DNA from: an uncultured Ruminococcus sp.
GTDB lineage: Bacteria; Bacillota; Clostridia; UBA1212
Assembly: GCA_902792515.1 (NCBI GenBank)
Contig: CADAZX010000002.1
Span: forward strand, 1 to 64,000
Direction of reading: 5' to 3'
Length of the DNA: 64,000 nt
A program made the position numbers and the translations under genes. The notes beneath the pieces are model-generated. The model was given only the letters and a program-made list of their open reading frames with translations. It was not told where the DNA came from and made no database searches. Below, piece by piece: positions 30,203 to 41,213 of the stretch (position 1 is the stretch's first letter; every line of letters starts with the position of its first letter).

Positions 30203-30205
30203 TTT

Positions 30206-30820
30206 TTAGATCACCTTTGTGTAGGGCTTCAACCTTACGACGACGCAGCGCTGGGGCTCGATTCCGAAGCTCTCGGTCTCAACCATGCGGTTTGCCTGAA
30301 GGGCGGTGTGAACGATTCTGCGCTCTGCGGCAGGCATAGGCGGAAGCTGAATGGGTCTGCGGTACTTGCAGACGCGCGCGGCTGTACTGTTGGCAAGATC
30401 GATCAGCTTTTTCTCTTTGTTGGCGCGGTAGTTTTCGCAGTCGACGATGACTCTCTTGTAAACATCTTTGTCTCTGTTGACGAGAATGTTGGAGAGGTAG
30501 GAAATCGCGTAGATTGCGTCGCCGCGTTTGCCGATGAGGCCGCTGACGTTTTCGCCTGTGATGTCGACCTTGATGGTCTCCTCGTCGGGGTAGGAGAAGC
30601 GGACGGTGCCGTCGGCGTTCAGATAGGACATTACGGTATCAAGGAAAGACTTGATTTTGGCTTCGTCCGTGATGTGTTCGGTAACTTTGACCACGGAGAG
30701 GTCGTTTTCGTTGCCTAAAATCTCCACGTCGGCGTTTTCGATGTCGATGTTGAATTCTTCAAGTGCCAGAGCAATCGCGTCCTCGACGGTTTTTGCCTTT
30801 TTAATAACACTTCTTGCCAT
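30206..30820 (-). CDS. jag: RNA-binding protein KhpB/Jag
   Basis: A 204-aa protein with an N-terminal Jag domain (AKTVEDAIALALEEF), a central KH domain including GLIGKRGDAIYAISYLSNIL, and a C-terminal R3H domain with AAERRIVHTALQ. Jag/KhpB binds RNA and affects elongation and division in Gram-positive bacteria. It starts 1 bp after the yidC stop, as is usual for the yidC-jag pair. Confidence 0.95.
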   Translation of the reverse strand: MARSVIKKAKTVEDAIALALEEFNIDIENADVEILGNENDLSVVKVTEHITDEAKIKSFLDTVMSYLNADGTVRFSYPDEETIKVDITGENVSGLIGKRGDAIYAISYLSNILVNRDKDVYKRVIVDCENYRANKEKKLIDLANSTAARVCKYRRPIQLPPMPAAERRIVHTALQANRMVETESFGIEPQRCVVVRLKPYTKVI

Positions 30821-30821
30821 G

Positions 30822-31691
30822 TTAAACCTCTTCTTTCTTCTTTAAAAAGAACTTGTTAATCAGTAAAGTCTGGAGCAGCGACAGAATGTTGCTGACGGTC
30901 CAGTAAAAACCGAGGCCGGCGGGCGCGCTCATTGCGATACCGAACGTAAGAAGCGGCATCAGAAGCATGAACATTTTCATGGAGCGGCCGGTGGGATCGG
31001 CTGATTTGTCTTTTTTCTTGTTGCGGGTGGGCGAGCTGATCCACTGGATTAAATACTGCGATGCGAGCAAAACGACAGGAATCAGGAGCAGAGGCGCCAG
31101 CGCCCAGGATTTTTCGGTGAAGCAGCTGAAAGGAACCGCTCCGAGGTCGAAAATCTTGAGGAATTTCATGTTGACGAAGCTGCTGCCGTTCATTATCGAG
31201 GTGACTTCCTCGGTAACGGCGGAAGGATTGTTGAGAAAATAGGAATTAACCTTCAGCTGGTCAACGTTTTTGATCTGATCGACGGTAACGGACTGCATTA
31301 TGGCGGCAAGCTTGTTGACTGCCTCGGTGCCGAGACCGGCGATGTATGTGAGCGGTGCGCGGATGATGTTGTAGACCACGATGATAACCGGGAACATTAT
31401 CAGGGTGGGAAGACATCCGGACATCGGGTTCACGTTGTACTTCGTGTAGATTTTCTGCTGCTCCTGCATATAGAGCTGGTTGTCGTTGCCGCAGGCCTTT
31501 TTAAGAGCGTCGAGCTCGGGCTGGAGGGCCTGGGTGCGGAGCGTTGAGATCTGCTGCTTCAAAGTGAGAGGAAGCAGCAAAATCTTTACGAAAATCGTAA
31601 AGTAGATGATTGCAAGTCCGTAATTCCCGAAAGCCAGGTACGTTGATATGTAGTTCAAAATGACCCCGAAGGGTTGAGCCAGAAAATTCAT
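30822..31691 (-). CDS. yidC: Membrane protein insertase YidC/OxaA (SpoIIIJ-type)
   Basis: A 289-aa five-helix insertase of the short Gram-positive type. Residues 23-55 include the first membrane segment and TLKQQISTLRTQALQPELDA. The conserved helical hairpin PMSGCLPTLIMFPVIIVVYN follows, and the last helices end in a Lys-rich tail (KFFLKKKEEV). No lipobox Cys is evident at the N-terminus, unlike Bacillus SpoIIIJ. It lies between yidD and jag. Confidence 0.95.
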   Translation of the reverse strand: MNFLAQPFGVILNYISTYLAFGNYGLAIIYFTIFVKILLLPLTLKQQISTLRTQALQPELDALKKACGNDNQLYMQEQQKIYTKYNVNPMSGCLPTLIMFPVIIVVYNIIRAPLTYIAGLGTEAVNKLAAIMQSVTVDQIKNVDQLKVNSYFLNNPSAVTEEVTSIMNGSSFVNMKFLKIFDLGAVPFSCFTEKSWALAPLLLIPVVLLASQYLIQWISSPTRNKKKDKSADPTGRSMKMFMLLMPLLTFGIAMSAPAGLGFYWTVSNILSLLQTLLINKFFLKKKEEV

Positions 31692-31740
31692 AAATTACCC
31701 TTTCACGGAAAAGCGTCCGGATTTCCGGACAGGGATTGGA

Positions 31741-31983
31741 TTACTTGACGGGATCGTAGCCGCTCTTTCCGAACGGATTGCAGCGCAGAACCCGCCAGAC
31801 CGCCATACCGGTACCCTTAACGGCTCCGTGCTTGCTGATCGCTTCGATCGCGTACTGCGAGCAGGTGGGGTAAAAACGGCAACAGGGCGCCTTTGCCGGC
31901 GAAATAAACCGCCTGTAGAAGCGAATCACGCCGATGAGGGCGGTTTTTATAAGGTTTGAAATGAAAGAAAACACTTTTTTCAT
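31741..31983 (-). CDS. yidD: Membrane protein insertion efficiency factor YidD
   Basis: An 80-aa small amphipathic protein of typical length. The family core [20 protein letters not shown] is followed by [20 protein letters not shown] and RCNPF. It assists YidC-mediated insertion. It sits between rnpA and yidC, the standard order. Confidence 0.93.
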   Translation of the reverse strand: MKKVFSFISNLIKTALIGVIRFYRRFISPAKAPCCRFYPTCSQYAIEAISKHGAVKGTGMAVWRVLRCNPFGKSGYDPVK

Positions 31984-32033
31984 AAAACCCTGCCGTTTCC
32001 GGATAAACCGTTAACGCGAACGGCCGCTTTTGG

Positions 32034-32453
32034 TCAGCCGTTTTCGCCGGGTGATTTTCGCGCTTCCTGATTTTTGCCCGGGGAGAGGATCTGAAGGCTG
32101 CGCAGAATCGAGCACAGCTCCCTGTTGATCTCGCCGTAAGAAGGAACGTAAACCGCTCTCAGCTTGCGTCCGGGAGTCGCCGCCGCTCTTTGCGAAGCTC
32201 GCGCCGTCACGATTACGTCGAAATTCCCGTTCAAACTGTCCCTGACGGTACGAAAAGATTCGCGGACCAGGCGCTTGAATCTGTTTCGCTGGACGCTGTT
32301 CCCGAACTTTTTTCCGACGGTAATGCCGAGTCTGGAGCGCCCGCGGTTGTTTTTCAAGGCACTGACCGCGATGTAACGACCGCTTTTCCGCACGCCCTTT
32401 TTGTAGGTGCGCTGGAACTCACTGTTTGATTTGACAGAAAAAGTCGCCTTCAT
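32034..32453 (-). CDS. rnpA: Ribonuclease P protein component
   Basis: A 139-aa protein cofactor of RNase P. It has the RNR motif in NSVQRNRFKRLVRESFR and the typical start with FSVKSNSEFQRTYKKG. The C-terminus carries about 20 extra basic residues after the fold (LSPGKNQEARKSPGENG). It lies 44 bp downstream of rpmH and is cotranscribed with it. Confidence 0.95.
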   Translation of the reverse strand: MKATFSVKSNSEFQRTYKKGVRKSGRYIAVSALKNNRGRSRLGITVGKKFGNSVQRNRFKRLVRESFRTVRDSLNGNFDVIVTARASQRAAATPGRKLRAVYVPSYGEINRELCSILRSLQILSPGKNQEARKSPGENG

Positions 32454-32497
32454 CGAGTCTGGAAAACGAAAAACACCGGTTCGGCCAAAACGAAATC

Positions 32498-32632
32498 TTA
32501 TGCGGAAAGAACTTTTCTGCCCTTAGCTCTCCTTCTGCTGAGAACTTTTCTGCCGTTGGCAGTGGACATTCTTGCTCTGAAGCCGTGCACTTTGCTTCTC
32601 TGCCTTGTGTTAGGCTGGAAAGGTCTGATCAT
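32498..32632 (-). CDS. rpmH: 50S ribosomal protein L34
   Basis: A 44-aa protein read directly from the minus strand. It starts [20 protein letters not shown] and ends GRKVLSA, with the family core HGFRARM...[13 protein letters not shown]. Thus it is a complete, normal-length L34. ATG 32632 has AGGAGGTG upstream. It is the promoter-proximal gene of the rpmH-rnpA-yidD-yidC-jag-mnmE-mnmG-rsmG series. Confidence 0.97.
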   Translation of the reverse strand: MIRPFQPNTRQRSKVHGFRARMSTANGRKVLSRRRAKGRKVLSA

Positions 32633-32676
32633 TTGAAACACCTCCTGTTTGGTGAAATAGTGCCATATTCCGTAAA

Positions 32677-32705
32677 AGTATACTACGGGTTTGCCCCTGT
32701 GTCAA
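32677..32705 (-). promoter_or_regulatory. rpmH promoter
   Basis: Minus strand: consensus TTGACA, a 17-nt spacer and TATACT, 45 bp upstream of rpmH. Confidence 0.88.
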
Positions 32706-32845
32706 GTAAAAGACCGCAAGGGAATATGATTATAATATAAGAAGGGGAGCGTTTGCAAGTGGTTTCTTAATAAAAAATGACTGAAAATCGTGTCGAAACC
32801 GGACGTGATACGCATAAAGCGCCGTCGGGAACGGGTTAAAACAGG

Positions 32846-32874
32846 TTGAACGGACGGCGCAAAAAAGATATAAT
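32846..32874 (+). promoter_or_regulatory. Promoter of the metallophosphoesterase-capA-PHP operon
   Basis: TTGAAC, a 17-nt spacer and TATAAT, about 100 bp upstream of the metallophosphoesterase start. The intervening divergent region 32633-32973 shows nothing further. Confidence 0.75.
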
Positions 32875-32973
32875 ATACTTGCTATGTATGCGCGCGAAGG
32901 CGACGGAGCGTGAACACAAGCGATACGGGGCGGGACCCGCGAATCAAAAAGAAAGACCGTTCAAGGCAGGAAA

Positions 32974-33963
32974 ATGAAGAAACTCAGAAGAAATCAGTAT
33001 ATTTCCCGGAGCACGAAGGACAGCTTTTTCGTCGATGAGAAGAAAAAGCGGCCGATCATTCCGCTTATTATCGTCGGGGTCATTCTTGCCGCGGTTTTCG
33101 CGTTCTTTATCTACGGATTGAGGTACGGCGGGAAGGTCGTTATCGCGCGCGCCACTGTCGAGAGTTCGCAGCTGCCGAAGAGCTTTGACGGCTATAAAAT
33201 TCTTCAGATCAGCGACGTGTACGGCAAGGAATTCGGCGAGAGACAGAAAAAACTCCGCGACATGCTGAAGGACGAGGACTATGACATCGTCATTTTCACC
33301 GGCGACTACATGGGGAACGACACCGATCCGGATTTCTGGGTCATTCGCGACATCATCGAGGGCTTGAAGGAAGACGTGCCGATCTATTACGTTCTCGGCG
33401 AGAACGACTATACGCCGGCGAACGCGAGCGAGACGAGTGAAAAGTGGAAAATGTGCATCGTTCCGCCGCGAAAGCTGGAGATCATGAGCCTCTTTGAGGA
33501 GTACGGCGGCATGTTTGTGTACCCCGCACAGATCGTGACGAACGCGAGCGGCGACTCGATCTACCTGACCGGAATCAGTTACGACCGCGAGGCTTTGAAC
33601 GCGATGGATTTTGACCAGGACGTGGATTTCAGCATTTGCGTCACGCATAAGCCGATCAACTACAACGTTTCGAGGCGGCTCAAGGACGTCAACAAGCGCA
33701 CGCTCACGGAGGTCGATTACGATCTGAGTCTTTCCGGACACACGTTCGGCGGACAGTACAGGCTTCCCGTTCTCGGCGCGATTTTTTCGGACGAAGAGGG
33801 ATGGTTCCCGCAGGAAAAGTCGCTTCGCGGCATCAGCAGGGACGACGCGGGACGGTACAATTATATTTGCGGCGGTCTGGGCGTCGCGAGCGGATTCAGA
33901 TTTTTCAGCAACCCGGAGATTTCTATCATCGAACTGAAATACGCGGAACCCGCAAAAAAATAG
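32974..33963 (+). CDS. Membrane-anchored metallophosphoesterase-like protein with degenerate metal site
   Basis: A 329-aa protein with one N-terminal membrane segment (about 27-49) and an extracytoplasmic calcineurin-like domain resembling YkuE/YaeI. The order of the motifs is kept but key residues are changed. The usual SDxHG is SDVYG (about 78), the usual GNHD is GEND (about 141), and the usual GHTHGGQ is GHTFGGQ (about 254). GD (about 109) and THKP (about 224) remain. Loss of three metal-ligand His makes hydrolysis doubtful. Family members act on UDP-diacylglucosamine or surface lipids; here a pseudo-enzyme role is inferred. It is the first gene of a three-gene operon. Confidence 0.75.
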   Translation: MKKLRRNQYISRSTKDSFFVDEKKKRPIIPLIIVGVILAAVFAFFIYGLRYGGKVVIARATVESSQLPKSFDGYKILQISDVYGKEFGERQKKLRDMLKDEDYDIVIFTGDYMGNDTDPDFWVIRDIIEGLKEDVPIYYVLGENDYTPANASETSEKWKMCIVPPRKLEIMSLFEEYGGMFVYPAQIVTNASGDSIYLTGISYDREALNAMDFDQDVDFSICVTHKPINYNVSRRLKDVNKRTLTEVDYDLSLSGHTFGGQYRLPVLGAIFSDEEGWFPQEKSLRGISRDDAGRYNYICGGLGVASGFRFFSNPEISIIELKYAEPAKK

Positions 33964-34059
33964 ACGGACGCAGATAAAAACGCGTGATTTAACGGGCTTC
34001 CGCACGGGAGCGGTAAATACCGTTTCGGAAAGGCTCTCAAGGAGCAGAAAAGGGACAAT

Positions 34060-35517
34060 ATGAACCGGAAGTTTTTGAAAAGGATATTGCAGCTGGCAAT
34101 AATTGTGATGGTTGCGGCGAGTCTTATTTTTGTCGTTTCCGTGATACTCAACGGGATCAACAAGAGTTTCCACTCAAAAGACGACAAAAATCCAACGGCT
34201 GCGCCTGACGTGAATCCGACCGGAATCGCGGGAGACCCGACAGAAGCGGGGGAATCGGAAACACCGGAGGCGACGCAGGCGCAGAACACGCCTGAACCGA
34301 CGCAGGAACCGCAGCTGATTACGTATAAAGACGTCAGCATGCTCGCGGCGGGCGACGTTATGGTCTACGAGTCGATGTGGGTTTCCGCGAAGCAGTACGG
34401 CGGCGACAGGTACGACTTTTCGGAGCTGACGAAATACGTTTCCGAGATCATAAAAGACGCCGACGTGGCTGTTTTCAACCTTGAGACGAACTGCGCGGGC
34501 GAGGAGATCGGCTACAGCGCGTATCCGCTTTTCAACTCGCCTGACAACATTATTACGACGATGAAGGACGCGGGGTTCGACGTGGCGCTTTTCGCGAACA
34601 ATCACACGTACGACAAAGGCCACCGCGGGCTGATCCGCACGCAGGAGATTCTCGCGCAGAACAACCTTAAAGTAATCGGCGCAAGGACGTCGGAAAGTGC
34701 GAAGAGCTACGGTGTTTTCGAGTTTGGCGGAGTCAGGTTCGGAATGATGAATTTCTGCTACGAGGACGGCCCGGAAGACAAAATGACCGACAGAACGTGC
34801 AAATACCTGAACTGGAACCGTCTCGACGACCAGGATATCCCGCTGGTCGACACGTTCAACCGCACGAGGCTCGACGATTTTTACACGGAAGCCGCAAGCC
34901 GGATCGCGGAGATGAAGGCACAGGGAGCGGATCTGATCGTTCTGTTTATGCACTGGGGCTCCGAGTACGAAGAGGCCGCCAACAGCGAGCAGAAGACGAT
35001 CGCGAAAAAAATGTGCGACCTCGGCGTCGACGTTCTTGTCGGAGGCCATTCGCACACGGTCGAGCCCACGGAGAAAGTCGTTTCGTCGGACGGAAGCAGA
35101 AAGATGCTCTGCTTCTACTCGCTCGGCAACTACACGAGCGCCCAGAACCGTGCGACGTTCAAGGCGGGAACCGAGTTCGCGTGGCTCACCGAAAACGAGC
35201 TCATGGCGAAGTTCGTCGTCAGAAAGTACTCGACAGGCGAGACGATCGTGCTCAACGCGCAGTACTATCCGTGCTGGATGCACCGCCACACCGTCGACGA
35301 AAGGCTCGTTTTTAACGTAGTTCCGCTCGAAAAAGCGCTTGCGAGCGACGATTCGAAGGCGCGCTACGGTCTGCTTGAGAGCTCGTTCGGAGTCGATCAC
35401 GCTACGACGGCTTACAGGTACATCGTGAATCTCGTCAAATCGGGAATCGAGGACTTTAACTCGAGCGTTGTTCTGCCGTACGAGGCAGGGGATCCGAGGC
35501 TCGCGCCAGGGTACTGA
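34060..35517 (+). CDS. CapA-family (poly-gamma-glutamate capsule type) membrane-anchored protein
   Basis: A 485-aa protein: an N-terminal membrane helix (about 8-30), a Pro/Thr/Glu-rich linker (about 45-85), then a PGA_cap domain. It begins MLAAGDVMVY and carries FNLETN, ANNHTYDKG, MHWGSEYE and GGHSHTVEP. These His and Asp residues match the metal-binding motifs of CapA-like phosphoesterases. The true reaction in this family is uncertain; no capB or capC is present, so a capsule role is not supported. It follows the degenerate phosphoesterase by 96 bp. Confidence 0.85.
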   Translation: MNRKFLKRILQLAIIVMVAASLIFVVSVILNGINKSFHSKDDKNPTAAPDVNPTGIAGDPTEAGESETPEATQAQNTPEPTQEPQLITYKDVSMLAAGDVMVYESMWVSAKQYGGDRYDFSELTKYVSEIIKDADVAVFNLETNCAGEEIGYSAYPLFNSPDNIITTMKDAGFDVALFANNHTYDKGHRGLIRTQEILAQNNLKVIGARTSESAKSYGVFEFGGVRFGMMNFCYEDGPEDKMTDRTCKYLNWNRLDDQDIPLVDTFNRTRLDDFYTEAASRIAEMKAQGADLIVLFMHWGSEYEEAANSEQKTIAKKMCDLGVDVLVGGHSHTVEPTEKVVSSDGSRKMLCFYSLGNYTSAQNRATFKAGTEFAWLTENELMAKFVVRKYSTGETIVLNAQYYPCWMHRHTVDERLVFNVVPLEKALASDDSKARYGLLESSFGVDHATTAYRYIVNLVKSGIEDFNSSVVLPYEAGDPRLAPGY

Positions 35518-35598
35518 CGCAGACGGTTTTTGCCGGGGCAGGGAAAGAACGCCCAAAAGCCGGCCTTCATGCGGACACGGCTGGGGAGAGGCTGAAAA

Positions 35599-36375
35599 AT
35601 GATCGCTAACTACCATACACATACAACAAGATGCAACCACGCGGTCGGGACCGACCGCGAGTATGTAGAGGCCGCAGTTGCCGCGGGAATGAAAACGCTG
35701 GGGTTTTCCGACCACAGCCCGTATATTTTTCCCGAAGAGTTCGGAAACTACTATTCGGGATTCAGAATGCGGCCCGAGGCTTTTCCGGGCTACGTTCAGT
35801 CGCTGACGGCGCTGCGGGATGAGTTCAAGGGAAAAATCGACGTTCATATCGGGGTCGAGATCGAGTACTATCCGGTGTGTTTTGAAAAAACGGAGAAGTT
35901 TTTGAAGGACGGCGGGGTCGAGTATTTTCTGCTCGGACAGCATTTTACCGGGAACGAAGCGGACGCGGGCGCGATTTACGCGGGTTCGCAGCCCGGGAAC
36001 AGGGAGAAGTTTGTCGAGCACACGGACACGATCGTGAAGTGCATCGAGAGCGGAAAGTTTTTCTATATCGCGCACCCGGACGTTTTCAGGTATGAGGCGG
36101 ACGACGTTTTCTATAAAGAGACGGTCGCCAGAATCTGCGAGGCGTCGAAAAAGCACAACGTGCCGCTGGAGATAAACCTTTTGGGGTACAGGGGGCGCAG
36201 GTACTACCCGAAGCCGCTTTTCTGGCAGGTCGCGGGAGAGGTTGGCGCGCCGGTCGTGATCGGCGTGGACGCGCACGACCCGGGGATGCTTCTTGATGCG
36301 GACGAGGTTGCCGAAGCGGCGATGCGTGATTTCGCGGAGTACGGCCTTAAGTACGTGGAGCCGGAACTTGGTTGA
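35599..36375 (+). CDS. PHP-domain histidinol-phosphatase-like protein
   Basis: A 258-aa PHP phosphoesterase. YHTHTTRCNHA (about 5-15) gives the metal-binding His pair, then GFSDHSP, GVEIEYYP, GQHF, AHPDVFRYE and VIGVDAHDP follow in the usual order. Length and motif spacing match the HisJ/HisK type. No other his gene is near, so histidine synthesis is the family default rather than a conclusion. It ends the operon, with a bidirectional terminator after it. Confidence 0.87.
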   Translation: MIANYHTHTTRCNHAVGTDREYVEAAVAAGMKTLGFSDHSPYIFPEEFGNYYSGFRMRPEAFPGYVQSLTALRDEFKGKIDVHIGVEIEYYPVCFEKTEKFLKDGGVEYFLLGQHFTGNEADAGAIYAGSQPGNREKFVEHTDTIVKCIESGKFFYIAHPDVFRYEADDVFYKETVARICEASKKHNVPLEINLLGYRGRRYYPKPLFWQVAGEVGAPVVIGVDAHDPGMLLDADEVAEAAMRDFAEYGLKYVEPELG

Positions 36376-36436
36376 ACCGGTAAGGTAAAGCGCGGTCAAC
36401 CGAACCGGAAACGTGAAATAAAAGAGAAATAAAAGC

Positions 36437-36463
36437 AAAAAGGTCCCGCGGAGGACCTTTTTT
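36437..36463. terminator. Bidirectional terminator between PHP gene and atpC
   Basis: The stem AGGTCC/GGACCT with a 6-nt loop is flanked by six T on the plus strand and by five T on the minus strand. It serves both convergent transcripts. Confidence 0.85.
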
Positions 36464-36494
36464 AATGCCTGAAAAACTTAGAAAACCGGAAGCT

Positions 36495-36896
36495 TTATTT
36501 TTTCGACGCGACGGCGAGACGCGACATTGCGCGAAGGAGTCTTGCCTTCGCTGCGGCCTCTTCGGTGGCGTCCTTTGCCTGCTTGATGAGTTCCTCGGCG
36601 TGCTTTTTGGCCGCGATGGCGCGGTTGACGTCGATTTCATCGGCGTATTCGAACGTGGTGACGACAAGACTGACTTTTTTGCCCGAAACGGAGACGAAAC
36701 CGCCGGAGATCGCGGCGAGACGGCTCTTTTTGTCGACCGTTATTTTTGCGCGGCCGGTGCCGACCGTGGCAAGGTAGTCGATGTGACCCGGCAGGATCTC
36801 GACGTCGCCTTCGGTGGTGCGAACGAGCAGGCGCTCGGCTTCTCCGGAAAACGGGCGGTTGTCGGGTGTGACTATTTCAAGATGAAAAGTGCTCAT
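36495..36896 (-). CDS. atpC: ATP synthase epsilon subunit
   Basis: A 133-aa F1 central-stalk subunit. It begins MSTFHLEIVTPDNRPFSGEA and carries the beta-barrel segment EGDVEILPGHIDYLATVGTG, followed by the C-terminal helical hairpin rich in Ala/Lys/Glu. It is last in the atp operon. The 128-bp gap to atpD contains a short imperfect repeat of about 12 nt (36925-36965). Confidence 0.95.
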   Translation of the reverse strand: MSTFHLEIVTPDNRPFSGEAERLLVRTTEGDVEILPGHIDYLATVGTGRAKITVDKKSRLAAISGGFVSVSGKKVSLVVTTFEYADEIDVNRAIAAKKHAEELIKQAKDATEEAAAKARLLRAMSRLAVASKK

Positions 36897-37024
36897 TTAA
36901 GGGATCGCGCCTCCTTTCCGGTGCGACTGAGGTGCGCTTGAGATGCGTCTGAGATGCGCTTGCTCCTGAGAACGGCTAAAAAGCTACTCAGAGAGCGTTT
37001 TTAAGAAAAAGAATTTTAAGCGGA

Positions 37025-38479
<1,455 letters not shown>

Positions 38480-38498
38480 TTATTGCAGCGTTTTTGCG

Positions 38499-38585
38499 GC
38501 GCTTTCTAAGACGCTTTGGTGCTTCAACGGCGTTTTCTAAGGCGCTTTGGTGCTTCAACGGCGCTTTCTAACGCGCTTTCCAAAC
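38499..38585. repeat. 31-nt tandem repeat between atpG and atpD
   Basis: Two complete units (38499-38529 and 38530-38560) and a partial third share GCGYTTTCTAAG, then CGCTTTGGTGCTTCAACG. The units differ at two positions. It occupies the untranslated junction directly before the atpD ribosome binding site region. Confidence 0.85.
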
Positions 38586-38588
38586 TTT

Positions 38589-39461
38589 CTAAAGCGCTTC
38601 GGCGCCGGAAACGATTTCCGTGATCTCCTGGGTGATGATGGCCTGGCGGGCGCGGTTGTAGCGGAGCGTCAGGTTGTCGATCATTTCGGATGCGTTTTTG
38701 TTGGCGGAGTTCATCGCGGTCCTGCGGGCGCCGCACTCGGAGGCGAACGATTCGCAAACCGCTATGTAAATTGAACCGCCGAGGTAGTCGGGAACGATGC
38801 TCGCGAGCATTTCCTCGGGTTTGCCCTCGTAAACGGGCTCGTAGGGGCGCTGCATTTTCGCATTTTCGACGGCGTTTTCGTCGAGAGGCGCGAACGGAAG
38901 GAGCGTTTTGTGGTCGGGAACCTGCGAGAGAATCGACACGAAGTTGGTGTAGACGATCTCTACGCGGTCGATCTTCTTTTCGAGGAACAACGTGACGACG
39001 AGCTTGCCGATGGCGAGGGCGTTGCTGACGCCGAGACTCTGAAGCGACGAAAACTCTTCGGAAACGATCTCATTGCCGGGCTTCGAAAAATGTTCGAGCG
39101 ACTTGCGGCCTATCGGCAGATAGCAGCTTGAGCCGCCGATGCGCTCTTCGAGCAGCGCGGTCAGCTTGAAAACGTTGTTGTTGAAGCCGCCCGCAAGGCC
39201 GCGGTCGCCTGCTACGACGATGTAGCAGGTCTTCGGATTCTCCCTTTTTTCGGCAAAAACCGACTCCGCGGTCGCCGAGTACGTTCTTATGTCGGAGATG
39301 GCCTCGAAGAGGGCGGTCTGGTACGGACGCGAGTTTTCGGCGCGCTCCTTTGCACGGCGCAGCTTCGAAGTCGCGACAAGCTCCATAGCCTTGGTTATCT
39401 GCATAGTGTTTTTCACGCTTTTCATGCGCGCTTTAATGTCGTTCATTGTGGCGGCAGCCAT
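38589..39461 (-). CDS. atpG: ATP synthase gamma subunit
   Basis: A 290-aa rotor shaft subunit, normal in length. It has the N-terminal helix NDIKARMKSVKNTMQITKAM and the C-terminal helix with LRYNRARQAIITQEITEIVS. The two helices form the coiled coil that turns inside the alpha3beta3 ring. ATG 39461 has AAAGGAGGG upstream. It is 70 bp downstream of atpA. Confidence 0.96.
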   Translation of the reverse strand: MAAATMNDIKARMKSVKNTMQITKAMELVATSKLRRAKERAENSRPYQTALFEAISDIRTYSATAESVFAEKRENPKTCYIVVAGDRGLAGGFNNNVFKLTALLEERIGGSSCYLPIGRKSLEHFSKPGNEIVSEEFSSLQSLGVSNALAIGKLVVTLFLEKKIDRVEIVYTNFVSILSQVPDHKTLLPFAPLDENAVENAKMQRPYEPVYEGKPEEMLASIVPDYLGGSIYIAVCESFASECGARRTAMNSANKNASEMIDNLTLRYNRARQAIITQEITEIVSGAEAL

Positions 39462-39531
39462 GTTTTTGCCCTCCTTTCAGCCTTAACCGGCGAAGTCAAA
39501 ATTAAAGATAAAATCAAGACCGGAGATCGTG

Positions 39532-41052
39532 TCAGGCCTTGGTGTCCTCGAAAAACCGCTCTTTTGTGGCGGCAATCGCTTCGCGGAGCTCGTCCTCGTC
39601 CTCTTTTGTGAGCTGCCCGGTGGTGCGGATCCGCTCAAGCAACGAGTCATAAACCGCGGTCAGCGTGTCGAAAAGCTCGCTCTCGAAGTCGTGGATCTTC
39701 TCCACGGGAACGTCCTTCAAGAGGTTGTTGACGACCGCGTAAATGATTGCGACCTGGAGCTCGACCGGAACGGGTGAGTTGCGGTCCTGCTTCAAGACTT
39801 CGACGATTCTGCGGCCCTGCGCGAGCCTTGCCTTGGTGTCTTCGTCGAGATCGGAACCGAACTGCGCGAAGCCCGCGAGCTCGCGGTACTGCGAGTAGAG
39901 GAGCTTGAGCTGGCCGGAAACCTTTTTCATCGCCTTGATCTGGGCGCTACCGCCGACTCGCGACACGGAAATACCCGGGTTGACGGCGGGGCGGATGCCC
40001 TCGTGGAAGAGTTCGGTCTCAAGGAAGATCTGACCGTCCGTAATTGAAATAACGTTGGTCGGGATGTAGGCCGAAACGTCGCCGGCCTGTGTTTCGATAA
40101 TGGGAAGCGCGGTGAGCGAACCTCCGCCGTATTCGGGAGCGAGGCGCGCGGCGCGTTCGAGAAGCCTGGAGTGGAGGTAGAAAACGTCGCCCGGGTAGGC
40201 TTCACGTCCGGGCGGACGGCGGATAAGCAGCGAGAGAGCGCGGTAGGCGACGGCGTGCTTCGAGAGGTCGTCGTATACAACGAGAACGTCCTGCCCGCGG
40301 TCCATGAAATACTCGCCGATGGCGCAGCCCGTGTAGGGGGCGATGTACTGGAGCGGGGCGGATTCGGAAGCGGACGCCGAGACGACGATAGTGTAGTCCA
40401 TGGCGCCGTTTTTGTAGAACGTGTCGACGACGTTTGTGACGGTGGACTGTTTTTGACCGATCGCGACGTAGACGCAGATACAGTTTTTGCCGCGCTGGTT
40501 CAGGATCGTGTCGGTCGCGATGACGGTTTTGCCTGTCTGGCGGTCGCCGATAATGAGCTCGCGCTGGCCGCGGCCGATCGGAATCATGGAGTCGATGGCC
40601 TTGATGCCGGTCTGGAGAGGCACGGAAACGGATTTGCGCTCGATAATGCCGTATGCGCGGCGCTCGATCGGGCGGTACTCGGCGGCGTCGATCGGACCTT
40701 TCGCGTCGATTGGCTGGCCGAGAGCGTTCACGACGCGGCCGATGAGAGACTCGCCGACCGGAACCGAGACGACGCGGCCGGTGCGCTTGACGATGCTGCC
40801 CTCGCTAATACCTATGTCGCTTCCGAGAAGAACCGCGCTGACGAGATTTTCCTCGAGGTTGAGCGCCATTCCGAACGTGCCGTTCGCGAACTCGAGGAGC
40901 TCGTTCGACTTGCACTTTTCGAGGCCGTGAACCTTCGAGATGCCGTCGCCGACGGAAATAACGTAGCCGACTTCGTCCTGCTCGATCTCGCGGGAGTAGT
41001 TCCTGATTTGTTCCTTTATTACTTTGCTGATGTCGTCAATTCCGGACTTCAT
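39532..41052 (-). CDS. atpA: ATP synthase alpha subunit
   Basis: A 506-aa non-catalytic nucleotide-binding F1 subunit. The P-loop GDRQTGKT is at about 170, with [20 protein letters not shown] and [20 protein letters not shown] as family blocks. The start at 41052 follows GGTGAT. The gap to atpH (41053-41213) shows no gene. Confidence 0.97.
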   Translation of the reverse strand: MKSGIDDISKVIKEQIRNYSREIEQDEVGYVISVGDGISKVHGLEKCKSNELLEFANGTFGMALNLEENLVSAVLLGSDIGISEGSIVKRTGRVVSVPVGESLIGRVVNALGQPIDAKGPIDAAEYRPIERRAYGIIERKSVSVPLQTGIKAIDSMIPIGRGQRELIIGDRQTGKTVIATDTILNQRGKNCICVYVAIGQKQSTVTNVVDTFYKNGAMDYTIVVSASASESAPLQYIAPYTGCAIGEYFMDRGQDVLVVYDDLSKHAVAYRALSLLIRRPPGREAYPGDVFYLHSRLLERAARLAPEYGGGSLTALPIIETQAGDVSAYIPTNVISITDGQIFLETELFHEGIRPAVNPGISVSRVGGSAQIKAMKKVSGQLKLLYSQYRELAGFAQFGSDLDEDTKARLAQGRRIVEVLKQDRNSPVPVELQVAIIYAVVNNLLKDVPVEKIHDFESELFDTLTAVYDSLLERIRTTGQLTKEDEDELREAIAATKERFFEDTKA

Positions 41053-41213
41053 CGTATCACCAACTTTAACCTTTCAGTAAGTTCCGCGGTCGCGGGAAAG
41101 TGAGAGTGAGAGTTCAAAAGAGCCTTGCGGCATGTTCCCGGACCGTTAAACCGAGAGAAGCGGGCTTACCGGGAGTTTTTGCCTTTTTACAGGTAAAAAT
41201 ACACTTTATAAAA

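Noticed and set aside
34060..35517. Poly-gamma-glutamate capsule operon
   Set aside because: Only a CapA-family protein is present; capB, capC and capE are missing.
34174..36438. Long minus-strand open frame (about 754 codons)
   Set aside because: It is antisense to the CapA-like and PHP genes, which show clear family motifs; the open antisense frame follows from their codon bias.
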